The position numbers were made by a program, and so were the translations under genes. A DNA stretch of 14,748 nucleotides from an uncultured Clostridia bacterium (lineage in GTDB: Bacteria > Bacillota > Clostridia > Peptostreptococcales > Anaerovoracaceae): positions 1 to 14,748 of the forward strand of contig CAKQWL010000190.1 of assembly GCA_934278965.1 (NCBI GenBank), written 5' to 3'. Under the pieces are notes generated by a model. The model worked only from the letters and a program-made list of their open reading frames with translations. It made no database searches and was not told where the DNA came from. Positions 1-6,078 of the stretch are shown piece by piece. Position 1 is the stretch's first letter; every line of letters starts with the position of its first letter.

Positions 1-39
1 GTGTAAATTATAAATAGAGAGACATCGAGAACATTAAGG

Positions 40-80
40 ACGCTTTCTTCGAAAAAAACGGAAGGAAGCGTTCTTTTTTT
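40..80 (+). terminator. Rho-independent terminator of an upstream gene
   Basis: An 11-bp stem pairs 40-50 with 61-71 (one G-T wobble), with a 10-base A-rich loop, followed by a T-run at 71-80. It lies upstream of the promoter at 113-141, so it most likely ends a transcript entering from the left and insulates the antiporter operon. No gene can be recognised in positions 1-39. Confidence 0.85.
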
Positions 81-112
81 GAACAAAAACTGTGAAAAAA
101 AAGATAACTTTG

Positions 113-141
113 TTTACATTCGCGCGGAAAGATAGTAAGAT
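113..141 (+). promoter_or_regulatory. Housekeeping (sigma-A type) promoter of the antiporter operon
   Basis: TTTACA (113-118) and TAAGAT (136-141) are separated by exactly 17 bases, close to the TTGACA/TATAAT consensus. Transcription would start near 148, leaving a leader of under 50 bases, too short for a typical riboswitch. No clear operator repeat is seen around it. Confidence 0.7.
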
Positions 142-194
142 AGAATCGGTTTGTTATTTTTTTACCAAAGAGGAAGTGTGAGAGGAGAATTACA

Positions 195-824
195 TTGAAA
201 ACAAACTATTTCAGGTATTATTTCAAGCTATTCATCATGATGATGATTTTCTGGCTTCTTCTTTCCGGGAGACTCGAGCTGAAGTTCATCCTTTACGGGG
301 TTGTTTCTTCGCTGATCTGCAGTCGGATTTGTCTGCCGCTTCTTACGGTCCGGGGTCGTTCCGGACAGGAATATTTTGCGTTTGATGTTCCTGTCGTTCA
401 AATGGCCGGGTACTGCCTCTGGATTTTCTGGCAGCTGATTTTGTCCAATGTGTCGCTCGCATCCGCTGTGATGCGTCCGGAGCTCGGAATTGACCCGAGA
501 GTGATTCGCTTTCAGGTGAACATGGACAATCCGATCGCTTTGACTGTACTGGCCAACTCGATTACATTGACACCGGGAACGGTTACGGTAAATGTGACGG
601 ACGATGCGGTCTTCGAGATTCATGCGCTCACAGAGGATGCGGCTTCCGGAATTATCGCGGGCGATATGCAGATACGCGTTGCAAGGCTTTTCAAACAGGA
701 CGAGCACTTTACTGTTCTGGAAACGGCGATGGATCCGGGAGAAGCCGCTGCGAGTGCGGCGGCCGATATGTCGGGCAAGGCGGGAAGTCTCTTTTGCTCG
801 AAAGAAGGAAAGGAGGAAAGGTAA
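195..824 (+). CDS. mnhE: Na+/H+ antiporter subunit E (MrpE/MnhE, MbhA-like)
   Basis: First gene of the operon, a membrane subunit of an Mrp-type cation/proton antiporter. Seen: hydrophobic segments at about residues 11-25, 28-50 and 66-88, then a soluble domain with the family's SITLTPGT motif at 122-129 and the following beta-rich stretch including FEIHAL. The start is a TTG at 195, chosen because GGAG (184-187) lies 7 bases upstream; later ATG codons in the first helix have no ribosome binding site. At 209 residues it is longer than the usual 160-170 because of an alanine-rich hydrophilic tail after about residue 165. It ends immediately before the ATG of the MrpF gene. The family assignment is strong; the transported ion cannot be read from the sequence. 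Confidence 0.93.
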   Translation: MKTNYFRYYFKLFIMMMIFWLLLSGRLELKFILYGVVSSLICSRICLPLLTVRGRSGQEYFAFDVPVVQMAGYCLWIFWQLILSNVSLASAVMRPELGIDPRVIRFQVNMDNPIALTVLANSITLTPGTVTVNVTDDAVFEIHALTEDAASGIIAGDMQIRVARLFKQDEHFTVLETAMDPGEAAASAAADMSGKAGSLFCSKEGKEER

Positions 825-1094
825 ATGATGAAGTATATGATCATTCTTTCCGTAACGGTTCTGATTGCAATTATCGGACTGATGCTGCTTCGGGCGCTTC
901 GCGGGCCGACGGTCTTTGACCGGATGAATGCCCTCGGCGTTATCGGAGCGGACACCATCCTTCTTGTAATCCTGTTCGGATATCTCGACAAGCGTCCGGA
1001 TATGTATGTCGATATCGCGATTTCTTACGCGATTCTCGGCTTCGTCGGCTCTGTCGCGATCGCAAAGTATTTGGGAGGGAAAAAGCATGAATAA
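825..1094 (+). CDS. mnhF: Na+/H+ antiporter subunit F (MrpF/MnhF, MbhB-like)
   Basis: A small, 89-residue, three-helix membrane subunit of the Mrp complex. Seen: helix 1 at about 5-22, the family signature RGPTVFDR at 26-33, helix 2 at about 38-54 with a buried Asp43, and helix 3 with the DIAISYAILGFVGSVAIAKYL-like pattern near 63-83, the usual MrpF ending. Length is normal. AGGAGG at 811-816 gives a strong ribosome binding site, and the start codon abuts the stop of the preceding gene, indicating translational coupling. Its last 8 bases overlap the MrpG gene. Subunit F is known to be essential for assembly of characterised Mrp antiporters. Confidence 0.93.
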   Translation: MMKYMIILSVTVLIAIIGLMLLRALRGPTVFDRMNALGVIGADTILLVILFGYLDKRPDMYVDIAISYAILGFVGSVAIAKYLGGKKHE

Positions 1095-1443
1095 CATTCA
1101 GGAAATTGCCGCGGCAGTCCTTGTCGCAGTCGGACTTTTCTTTCTCATTATTTCGGCAGTGGGAATGCTGCGCCTTCCGGATTTCTATTCGAGGCTGCAC
1201 GCTTCCGGCAACAGCGAAACGCTCGGACTGATGACCGTGCTGCTTGGGCTTGCGGTATATGAGGGAGTCAATCTTCTGTCCGTAAAATTAATTTTTATCT
1301 TTATCTTCGTTTTTATCGGAAATCCGATCGGAACGCACATCCTGTCTAAGGCGGCGCTGGCGTCCGGCCATCCGGTATGGACCAAGAAGCAGAGGGAAAA
1401 GGAAGAGGAAGGAGGAATACGGGATGCAGATACTCATCTTTGA
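1087..1443 (+). CDS. mnhG: Na+/H+ antiporter subunit G (MrpG/MnhG, MbhC-like)
   Basis: A 118-residue membrane subunit. Seen: hydrophobic helices at about 8-28, 46-60 and 66-85, with the MrpG hallmark GMLRLPDFYSRLHAS at 26-40 followed by SETLG. The start is the ATG at 1087: GGGAGGGA just upstream provides the ribosome binding site, and all residues before it in the open frame would lie inside the MrpF gene and resemble nothing. The hydrophilic C-terminal tail (about 98-118) is rich in Lys and Glu and overlaps the next gene by 20 bases; the tail codons contain the next gene's GGAGGA ribosome binding site. Identification is firm. Confidence 0.92.
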   Translation: MNNIQEIAAAVLVAVGLFFLIISAVGMLRLPDFYSRLHASGNSETLGLMTVLLGLAVYEGVNLLSVKLIFIFIFVFIGNPIGTHILSKAALASGHPVWTKKQREKEEEGGIRDADTHL

Positions 1444-1669
1444 GGCAGTCCTGCTTCTATTTCTGATTTGTGTAACCATCGCAATCATCCTGTGCCGTGA
1501 TCTTCTTTCGGCCATTGTGATGTTCAGTGTTTTCAGTTTCTGCGCAGTGCTGGCTTATCTGATGATGGGTTCGCCGGATGTCGCGTTTACCGAAGCTGTA
1601 ATCGGAACGATCTCAACGATCTTTATGGTATCCGCACTGAAGAAAGTGAGCAGGTGGTGTAAAAAATGA
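1424..1669 (+). CDS. MrpA C-terminal-like subunit, first half (MbhD-type, DUF4040)
   Basis: An 81-residue protein with three hydrophobic helices (about 3-23, 28-49, 55-71). The motif PDVAFTEAVIG at 51-61 matches the DUF4040 region found near the C-terminal end of MrpA and as the free-standing subunit MbhD of membrane-bound hydrogenases; the Glu in this motif sits in a membrane helix and is a candidate for proton handling. In classical Mrp operons this segment is fused to the large MrpA antiporter domain; here it is a separate gene, as in Mbh systems. It overlaps the MrpG gene by 20 bases and the next gene by 4 (ATGA). A GGAGGA site precedes its ATG. Confidence 0.88.
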   Translation: MQILIFEAVLLLFLICVTIAIILCRDLLSAIVMFSVFSFCAVLAYLMMGSPDVAFTEAVIGTISTIFMVSALKKVSRWCKK

Positions 1670-2016
1670 GAAAAATCGCAGCAATTTTGATCGCTATCAT
1701 TCTCGGTATTTTCTGTTTCAGCATCAGCTGTCTGCCGGTGATCGGCGATAAAAACTCGGCGCCGAACAGTCATGTGACGCCGTATTATATCGAAAACAGC
1801 GCGGTGGATACCGGTTCGCCGAATATCGTCACCGCAACGCTTGCCGACTACAGAGGATTTGATACGCTGGAGGAGACTACCGTTATGTTCCTTGCGGGGC
1901 TTACTACGGTGCTGATTCTCAATGCGGGAACAAAAGAACGGGAAAAAGAGGCGAAACGGAAAAAAGAATCGCAGGGCGAACGGAAAGACAAAGGAGAGGA
2001 GGCCGCACAGTCATGA
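1666..2016 (+). CDS. MrpA C-terminal-like subunit, second half (MbhE-type)
   Basis: A 116-residue membrane protein. Seen: an N-terminal helix (about 4-24), an extracytoplasmic segment, the signature DYRGFDTLEETTV at 61-73 that is typical of the extreme C-terminal part of MrpA and of MbhE, a second helix (about 73-88), and a highly charged Lys/Glu/Arg tail (89-116) expected in the cytoplasm. Start and stop overlap both neighbours by 4 bases (ATGA), so its translation is probably coupled. Together with the preceding gene it supplies the part of MrpA thought to form a lateral ion pathway; this functional statement comes from Mbh/Mrp structures, not from this sequence. Confidence 0.85.
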   Translation: MRKIAAILIAIILGIFCFSISCLPVIGDKNSAPNSHVTPYYIENSAVDTGSPNIVTATLADYRGFDTLEETTVMFLAGLTTVLILNAGTKEREKEAKRKKESQGERKDKGEEAAQS

Positions 2017-2456
2017 GAAAACCATTCGGGGGAATCGTACTGGACTCGGCATTCCGCCTGGTCGTACCGTTTACGATTATTTACGGTGTTTACGTTCTGA
2101 CGCACGGAGAATTCAGTCCGGGCGGCGGATTCCAGGCCGGCGCGCTGCTTGCGGTCGGCATCGTGCTTGCGCGGCTGGTGCAGGGTGAAAATACGAAGTT
2201 TAATATGAAAGGAACAACGGCCGTTATGCTGGCCGGACTGGGAGCATTTATCTACGCACTGACCGGATTTTTACCGCTCTTTTTCGGCGGCAATTTTCTG
2301 GAGTACGCATACCTGCCGGTTCACATGCACGAAGTGGCGGAGATGCATGCTTTCGGTATTCTGATGATCGAAGTGGGCGTTACGCTGACCGTTATGACGA
2401 CCATCATTGATATCATGGATATCATTATCGGAAAGGGGGAGGATCTGGATGAATAA
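2013..2456 (+). CDS. mnhB: Na+/H+ antiporter subunit B (MrpB/MnhB, MbhF-like)
   Basis: A 147-residue subunit with four predicted membrane helices. The diagnostic loop HGEFSPGGGFQAG at residues 31-43 is the hallmark of the MnhB family. A histidine-rich segment (PVHMHEVAEMHAFG) before the last helix is also visible. A long purine-rich site (GGAGAGGAGG) precedes the ATG. The gene overlaps the previous one by 4 bases and the MrpC gene by 8. In classical operons MrpB follows the long MrpA; here it follows the two small MrpA fragments, consistent with an Mbh-like split arrangement. Confidence 0.94.
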   Translation: MRKPFGGIVLDSAFRLVVPFTIIYGVYVLTHGEFSPGGGFQAGALLAVGIVLARLVQGENTKFNMKGTTAVMLAGLGAFIYALTGFLPLFFGGNFLEYAYLPVHMHEVAEMHAFGILMIEVGVTLTVMTTIIDIMDIIIGKGEDLDE

Positions 2457-2850
2457 TGCAAATGCGCAGACATTTGAAGTATTGAATGCCTTCCTCGCGG
2501 AAAAAGGGATTTACATGCTGGTGCTGGTGCTGTTCTTTCTCGGCATGTTCGGCATGATCGTATGCAAGAATTATCTCAAAAAGTTGATGTCCATGAACAT
2601 CATGCAGGTGGCAGTTATCTTCTTCTTCCTTTGCTTCGCGCAGAAGAAGGGAGGAATGATTCCGGTGCTCGACGGGATTACGACGAATCCGGACGCCTAT
2701 ATCAATCCGCTGCCGCACGCACTCATGCTGACGGCGATCGTTGTCAGCCTTGGTACGACCGGTGTGGCGCTGGCACTTTTGATGCGGATCAAGGATAAAT
2801 ACGGTACTGTGGAGGAAGATGAAGTATTAAGGAGGATGAGAGAAGAATGA
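2449..2850 (+). CDS. mnhC: Na+/H+ antiporter subunit C (MrpC/MnhC, NuoK-like; MbhG-like)
   Basis: A 133-residue, three-helix subunit of the NuoK/MnhC family. Seen: helices at about 20-40, 46-62 and 84-108, with the conserved DAYINPLPHALMLTAIVVS region, in which PLPHALxLTAIVxxxGTT is typical for the family. The start at 2449 is preferred over an earlier in-frame ATG inside the MrpB gene because GGGGGAGG lies just upstream and residue alignment with the family begins here. A charged tail follows residue 110. It overlaps MrpB by 8 bases and the first MrpD gene by 4. Confidence 0.93.
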   Translation: MNNANAQTFEVLNAFLAEKGIYMLVLVLFFLGMFGMIVCKNYLKKLMSMNIMQVAVIFFFLCFAQKKGGMIPVLDGITTNPDAYINPLPHALMLTAIVVSLGTTGVALALLMRIKDKYGTVEEDEVLRRMREE

Positions 2851-4331
2851 GGCATTTACCTGTTTTGATCCCGATCCTTCCGCTGGCGGCGGCGCTTCTC
2901 TGCCTGCTCTTCAGCAGAATCCACAAAGAACTCGGGAAATATATTGTTTTGGCGGCACTTTCCGTATCGTTCCTTTCGTCGATCGGACTTTTTAAGGAAG
3001 TGCTTGCCGGTGGTGAAGCGATCCACTACTATATGGGCGGCTGGCTGCCGCCGCTCGGAATCGAGTTTGTCATCGATCCGATCAATGCGGTGCTGCTGGT
3101 TGCGGTTTCGGGCATTGCGCTCGGAGTCGGAATTTATTCACAGCCGTTTGTGAAAGAGGGCGGATGGCTTGAAAAAGGCGGGTTTTATACGCTGTTTTCA
3201 CTTCTTTCCGCGGGTCTTCTCGGGATGACCATCACGGGGGATATGTTCAATCTCTATGTATTTTTGGAGATTGCTTCCCTCACAGCATACGGACTGATCG
3301 CGCTTGGCGGAGGAAAGTCCGTGATCGCGGCATTTCGTTACTTGCTTCTCGGAACGATTGCGGCGTCTTTCTATCTGCTCGCTGTGGCTTATATGTATTC
3401 GATTACGGGAACACTGAATATGGCGGATATGGGCAAGCTGCTTTCGACACAGCTGGATTCGCCGAATGTGCTCCTGGCTGTAGCGATGCTGCTGGTTGCC
3501 TTCGGGATTAAGATGGCGCTTTTCCCGCTGCACGGCTGGCAGCCGGATGCTTATACCTTCTCTCATCCGGGAGCGGCGCCTTTGATTTCCGGACTGATGA
3601 GTAAGGCACCGGCACTTGCGATGCTGCGCTATTTCTTCTATATTATCAGCGCGGACAGCAAGTATGTGGAAGCGGCACTGGGTGTCCTCGGATTTTTCGG
3701 GGCGTGCGGTATTATTTTCGGATCGGTTATGGCAATCGCGCAGCGTGATTTCCGCCGGATGCTCGCCTATTCTTCGGTGGCTCAGATCGGTTATATTGCT
3801 GTCGGATTTTCGATCGGAAATGCGTATGGTATTCTGGCGGCTGTGTTCCAGATCGTGATCCACGCGTTTATGAAGAGTTCGCTCTTTATGTCTATCGGGG
3901 CGGTGCAGTATCAGTATGATACAGTGAATATCGATGATTTCGGCGGATTGAACAAGCATATGCCGCTGACCGTGATGACAATGGTCATTGCGTCGCTTTC
4001 CATGGTTGGAATTCCGCCGACAGGAGGATTTTTCAGCAAGTGGTATCTGATGCTTGGTGCACTGGCGAAAGGACAGTATGTGTTCATTGCCGTGCTGGTG
4101 GTATCCGCACTGCTGAACGCGGTTTACTTCTTCCGTGTGATTGAAAATATCTTTATCAACAAGGATGCGGGGCTTACGCCGCTGCACCGGAAGGGCGTGC
4201 TGGAGCTGCCGCTTTCGATGCTGGTTCCGATTGTGCTCTTCGGGATTACGATCCTCGTGATCGGTTTCCTCAATGCGTTCCTTGTGAATGATGTTCTGAG
4301 TTTGGGATTGCCGGAGGTGCTTGCGATATGA
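2847..4331 (+). CDS. mnhD: Na+/H+ antiporter subunit D, first copy (MrpD/MnhD, MbhH-like)
   Basis: A 494-residue polytopic membrane protein of the proton-conducting family shared by NuoL/M/N, MrpA/D and MbhH. Length is normal. All residues expected in the ion pathway are present: Glu141 in VFLEIAS (helix 5), Lys222 in IKMALFPLHGW (helix 7), Lys253 in MSKAPALAM (helix 8), Lys343 in HAFMKSSLF and Lys398 in GFFSKWY (helix 12). It should therefore be an active cation or proton translocator. It overlaps MrpC and the next gene by 4 bases each (ATGA). The position directly after MrpC is the canonical MrpD position, so this copy is the best candidate for the true MrpD/MbhH. Confidence 0.94.
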   Translation: MRHLPVLIPILPLAAALLCLLFSRIHKELGKYIVLAALSVSFLSSIGLFKEVLAGGEAIHYYMGGWLPPLGIEFVIDPINAVLLVAVSGIALGVGIYSQPFVKEGGWLEKGGFYTLFSLLSAGLLGMTITGDMFNLYVFLEIASLTAYGLIALGGGKSVIAAFRYLLLGTIAASFYLLAVAYMYSITGTLNMADMGKLLSTQLDSPNVLLAVAMLLVAFGIKMALFPLHGWQPDAYTFSHPGAAPLISGLMSKAPALAMLRYFFYIISADSKYVEAALGVLGFFGACGIIFGSVMAIAQRDFRRMLAYSSVAQIGYIAVGFSIGNAYGILAAVFQIVIHAFMKSSLFMSIGAVQYQYDTVNIDDFGGLNKHMPLTVMTMVIASLSMVGIPPTGGFFSKWYLMLGALAKGQYVFIAVLVVSALLNAVYFFRVIENIFINKDAGLTPLHRKGVLELPLSMLVPIVLFGITILVIGFLNAFLVNDVLSLGLPEVLAI

Positions 4332-5836
4332 CAATTATCAGTATCAGACCGTTTCTTGCGGTCGGCGTCGCGCTTCTTGCGGCGATTCTCATCATGTTTT
4401 CCGGCAGGAAGCCGAATGTGCGTGAAAGCTTCACGGTGATTGCGGCCTTTGCTGTACCGGCGATTGTATTTTCGATGCTGCCGGAGGTTTGGGACGGCAA
4501 TGTTTATGAATATACGCTGTTCCGTCTGACGGATATGATTTCGTTTACATTGAGGACGGATGCTGCCGGAATGATTTTTGCCTGCGTGTCCTCCTTCCTT
4601 TGGATTCCGGTTGCGTTCTATGCCATCGGATATATGAGGGGACATCATGAGAAGGAGCAGACCGGCTTCTTTGCGGCCTTTGCAGTCTGCATCGGTTCGG
4701 CGGTTGGAATCGCACTTTCTGCGAATCTCCCGACCTTCTTTGTATTTTTCGAACTTCTGACGGTAGCGACTTATCCGCTTGTTTTCCATTCGAGAACGGA
4801 TGAAGCGCGTTTCTCCGGACGGAAGTACTTGATTTATACCTTGTCCACAGGACAGCTTTTCCTTGTCGGAATTGCGGCGGTCTGCTTCATCGCTGCTACT
4901 TCAGACTTTACGGCGGGTGGATTCCTGTCGGCGGAAATGGCGCCGGTGTGGGTTTTCCAGGTGCTTTTCGTGCTTTTGATCTTGGCCGGTGCTGTGAAAG
5001 CCGGAATGATGCCGCTTCATGGCTGGCTGCCGTCCGCGATGGTGGCGCCGACCCCGGTCAGCGCATTGCTTCACGCGGTGGCCGTTGTAAAGGCAGGAGC
5101 GTTCTGTGTGATCCGGGTATGCTGTTATGTATTCGGACCGTCTTTGCTTCGGGAAATCGGGGTAACAAATGTACTGATTGCGTTCGCTGCGGCGACGATC
5201 ATTATTTCTTCCCTGATTGCAATGAAGCAGGATAATCTGAAGAGGCGACTGGCTTATTCGACGATCGGACAGCTTTCGTATATTGTGCTCGGAACAGCAA
5301 TGCTGACGCCGCTTTCGATTACAGGCGGAATGTATCACATCGTAGCGCACGCGCTGATGAAGATTACGCTCTTCATGTGTGCCGGTGCAGTGATCGTAAC
5401 GGCACATAAGGAAAATATCAGTGAGATGAATGGGATCGGGAAAAAGATGCCGATTACCTTTGCCTGCTTTACGGTGGCATCGCTTGGAATTGCAGGAATG
5501 CCGTTTATCGTGGGTTTTGTATCCAAGTGGGATATTCTGCTCGGTGCACTTTCCGGAAATTATTATCTAGCGCTTGCTGTGCTTGCGGCCAGTGCGATGC
5601 TGGCGTTATCTTATCTGATGCCGGTCTGCTATATTGCCTTTTTCCGGAAAAATGACAAGGGCGAGTTTACGGCTTATGGAGAGGCGTGCAGCTTTATGCT
5701 TCTGCCGATCTGCCTGACGGCGGTGCTTTCGGTAGTGCTCGGAATATTCCCGAACTTCGGAGCACATCTTTATGATCTTGCTGCATCCGCGGCCAACGCG
5801 GTTACGGCAGGCGTTTCGGGAGGTGGACTGTTCTGA
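4328..5836 (+). CDS. Second MrpD/NuoL-like proton-conducting antiporter subunit
   Basis: A 502-residue polytopic membrane protein of the same family as the preceding gene but clearly divergent from it. The ion-pathway residues are intact: Glu142 in FFELLTVATYP, Lys224 in VKAGMMPLHGWLP, Lys255 in VVKAGAF, Lys345 in HALMKITLF and Lys400 in GFVSKWD. The segment GMMPLHGWLPSAMVAPTPVS is of the NuoL/MrpA N-terminal style, so this subunit may take the role of the antiporter half of MrpA, which is otherwise missing from the operon. That is inference; MrpD-like and MrpA-like subunits are hard to separate by eye. It overlaps the preceding gene by 4 bases and shares one base with the next (TGATG). Confidence 0.88.
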   Translation: MTIISIRPFLAVGVALLAAILIMFSGRKPNVRESFTVIAAFAVPAIVFSMLPEVWDGNVYEYTLFRLTDMISFTLRTDAAGMIFACVSSFLWIPVAFYAIGYMRGHHEKEQTGFFAAFAVCIGSAVGIALSANLPTFFVFFELLTVATYPLVFHSRTDEARFSGRKYLIYTLSTGQLFLVGIAAVCFIAATSDFTAGGFLSAEMAPVWVFQVLFVLLILAGAVKAGMMPLHGWLPSAMVAPTPVSALLHAVAVVKAGAFCVIRVCCYVFGPSLLREIGVTNVLIAFAAATIIISSLIAMKQDNLKRRLAYSTIGQLSYIVLGTAMLTPLSITGGMYHIVAHALMKITLFMCAGAVIVTAHKENISEMNGIGKKMPITFACFTVASLGIAGMPFIVGFVSKWDILLGALSGNYYLALAVLAASAMLALSYLMPVCYIAFFRKNDKGEFTAYGEACSFMLLPICLTAVLSVVLGIFPNFGAHLYDLAASAANAVTAGVSGGGLF

Positions 5837-6078
5837 TGAAAAAAGAAACGAAGAAAAAAATATACGGCTCGATGCTCGGACTGTGCGCGGCGGCTGTTGT
5901 ACTGGAGATTTTATTTGCACACCCGCACGGCGAGGAGCTCTGGCACACGGTGCCGGGGGCCGATCTGGTGATTGCTTTTGTTGGCGGGTGGGCGCTGATC
6001 CTCTTGGCGAAAAAAGTGCTGGCACCGCTTTTGCAGCGGAACGAAGATTATTACGAGGAGGGAAAGAAGGATGAATAA
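5836..6078 (+). CDS. Small two-helix membrane protein of the antiporter operon
   Basis: An 80-residue protein with a Lys-rich N-terminus, a helix at about 11-27, a short loop with histidines (HPHGEELWH, residues 29-37), a second helix at about 43-65 and an acidic tail containing QRNEDYYEEG. I recognise no named domain, but short proteins with the plan histidine/tryptophan loop, PG-D, helix, and a terminal Q-x-x-EDYY occur in other Mrp/Mbh-type operons in my recollection, so it may be a small accessory subunit. Its start shares a base with the preceding stop codon and its end overlaps the next gene by 8 bases, so it is translated as part of the set. Function unknown. Confidence 0.75.
   Translation: MKKETKKKIYGSMLGLCAAAVVLEILFAHPHGEELWHTVPGADLVIAFVGGWALILLAKKVLAPLLQRNEDYYEEGKKDE

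Noticed and set aside
148..194. Possible riboswitch or leader control before the antiporter operon
   Set aside because: The leader downstream of the promoter is under 50 bases, and the hairpin at 40-80 lies upstream of the promoter.
228..1097. Long minus-strand open frame of 289 codons opposite the MrpE/F genes
   Set aside because: Its translation is Arg/His/Asn-rich with no hydrophobic pattern or motif and lies opposite genes with clear family motifs; it is a shadow of biased codon use.
3198..4334. Minus-strand open frame of 378 codons opposite the first MrpD gene
   Set aside because: Composition is His/Arg/Gln-rich and unlike any protein family; the + strand has all catalytic residues of MrpD.
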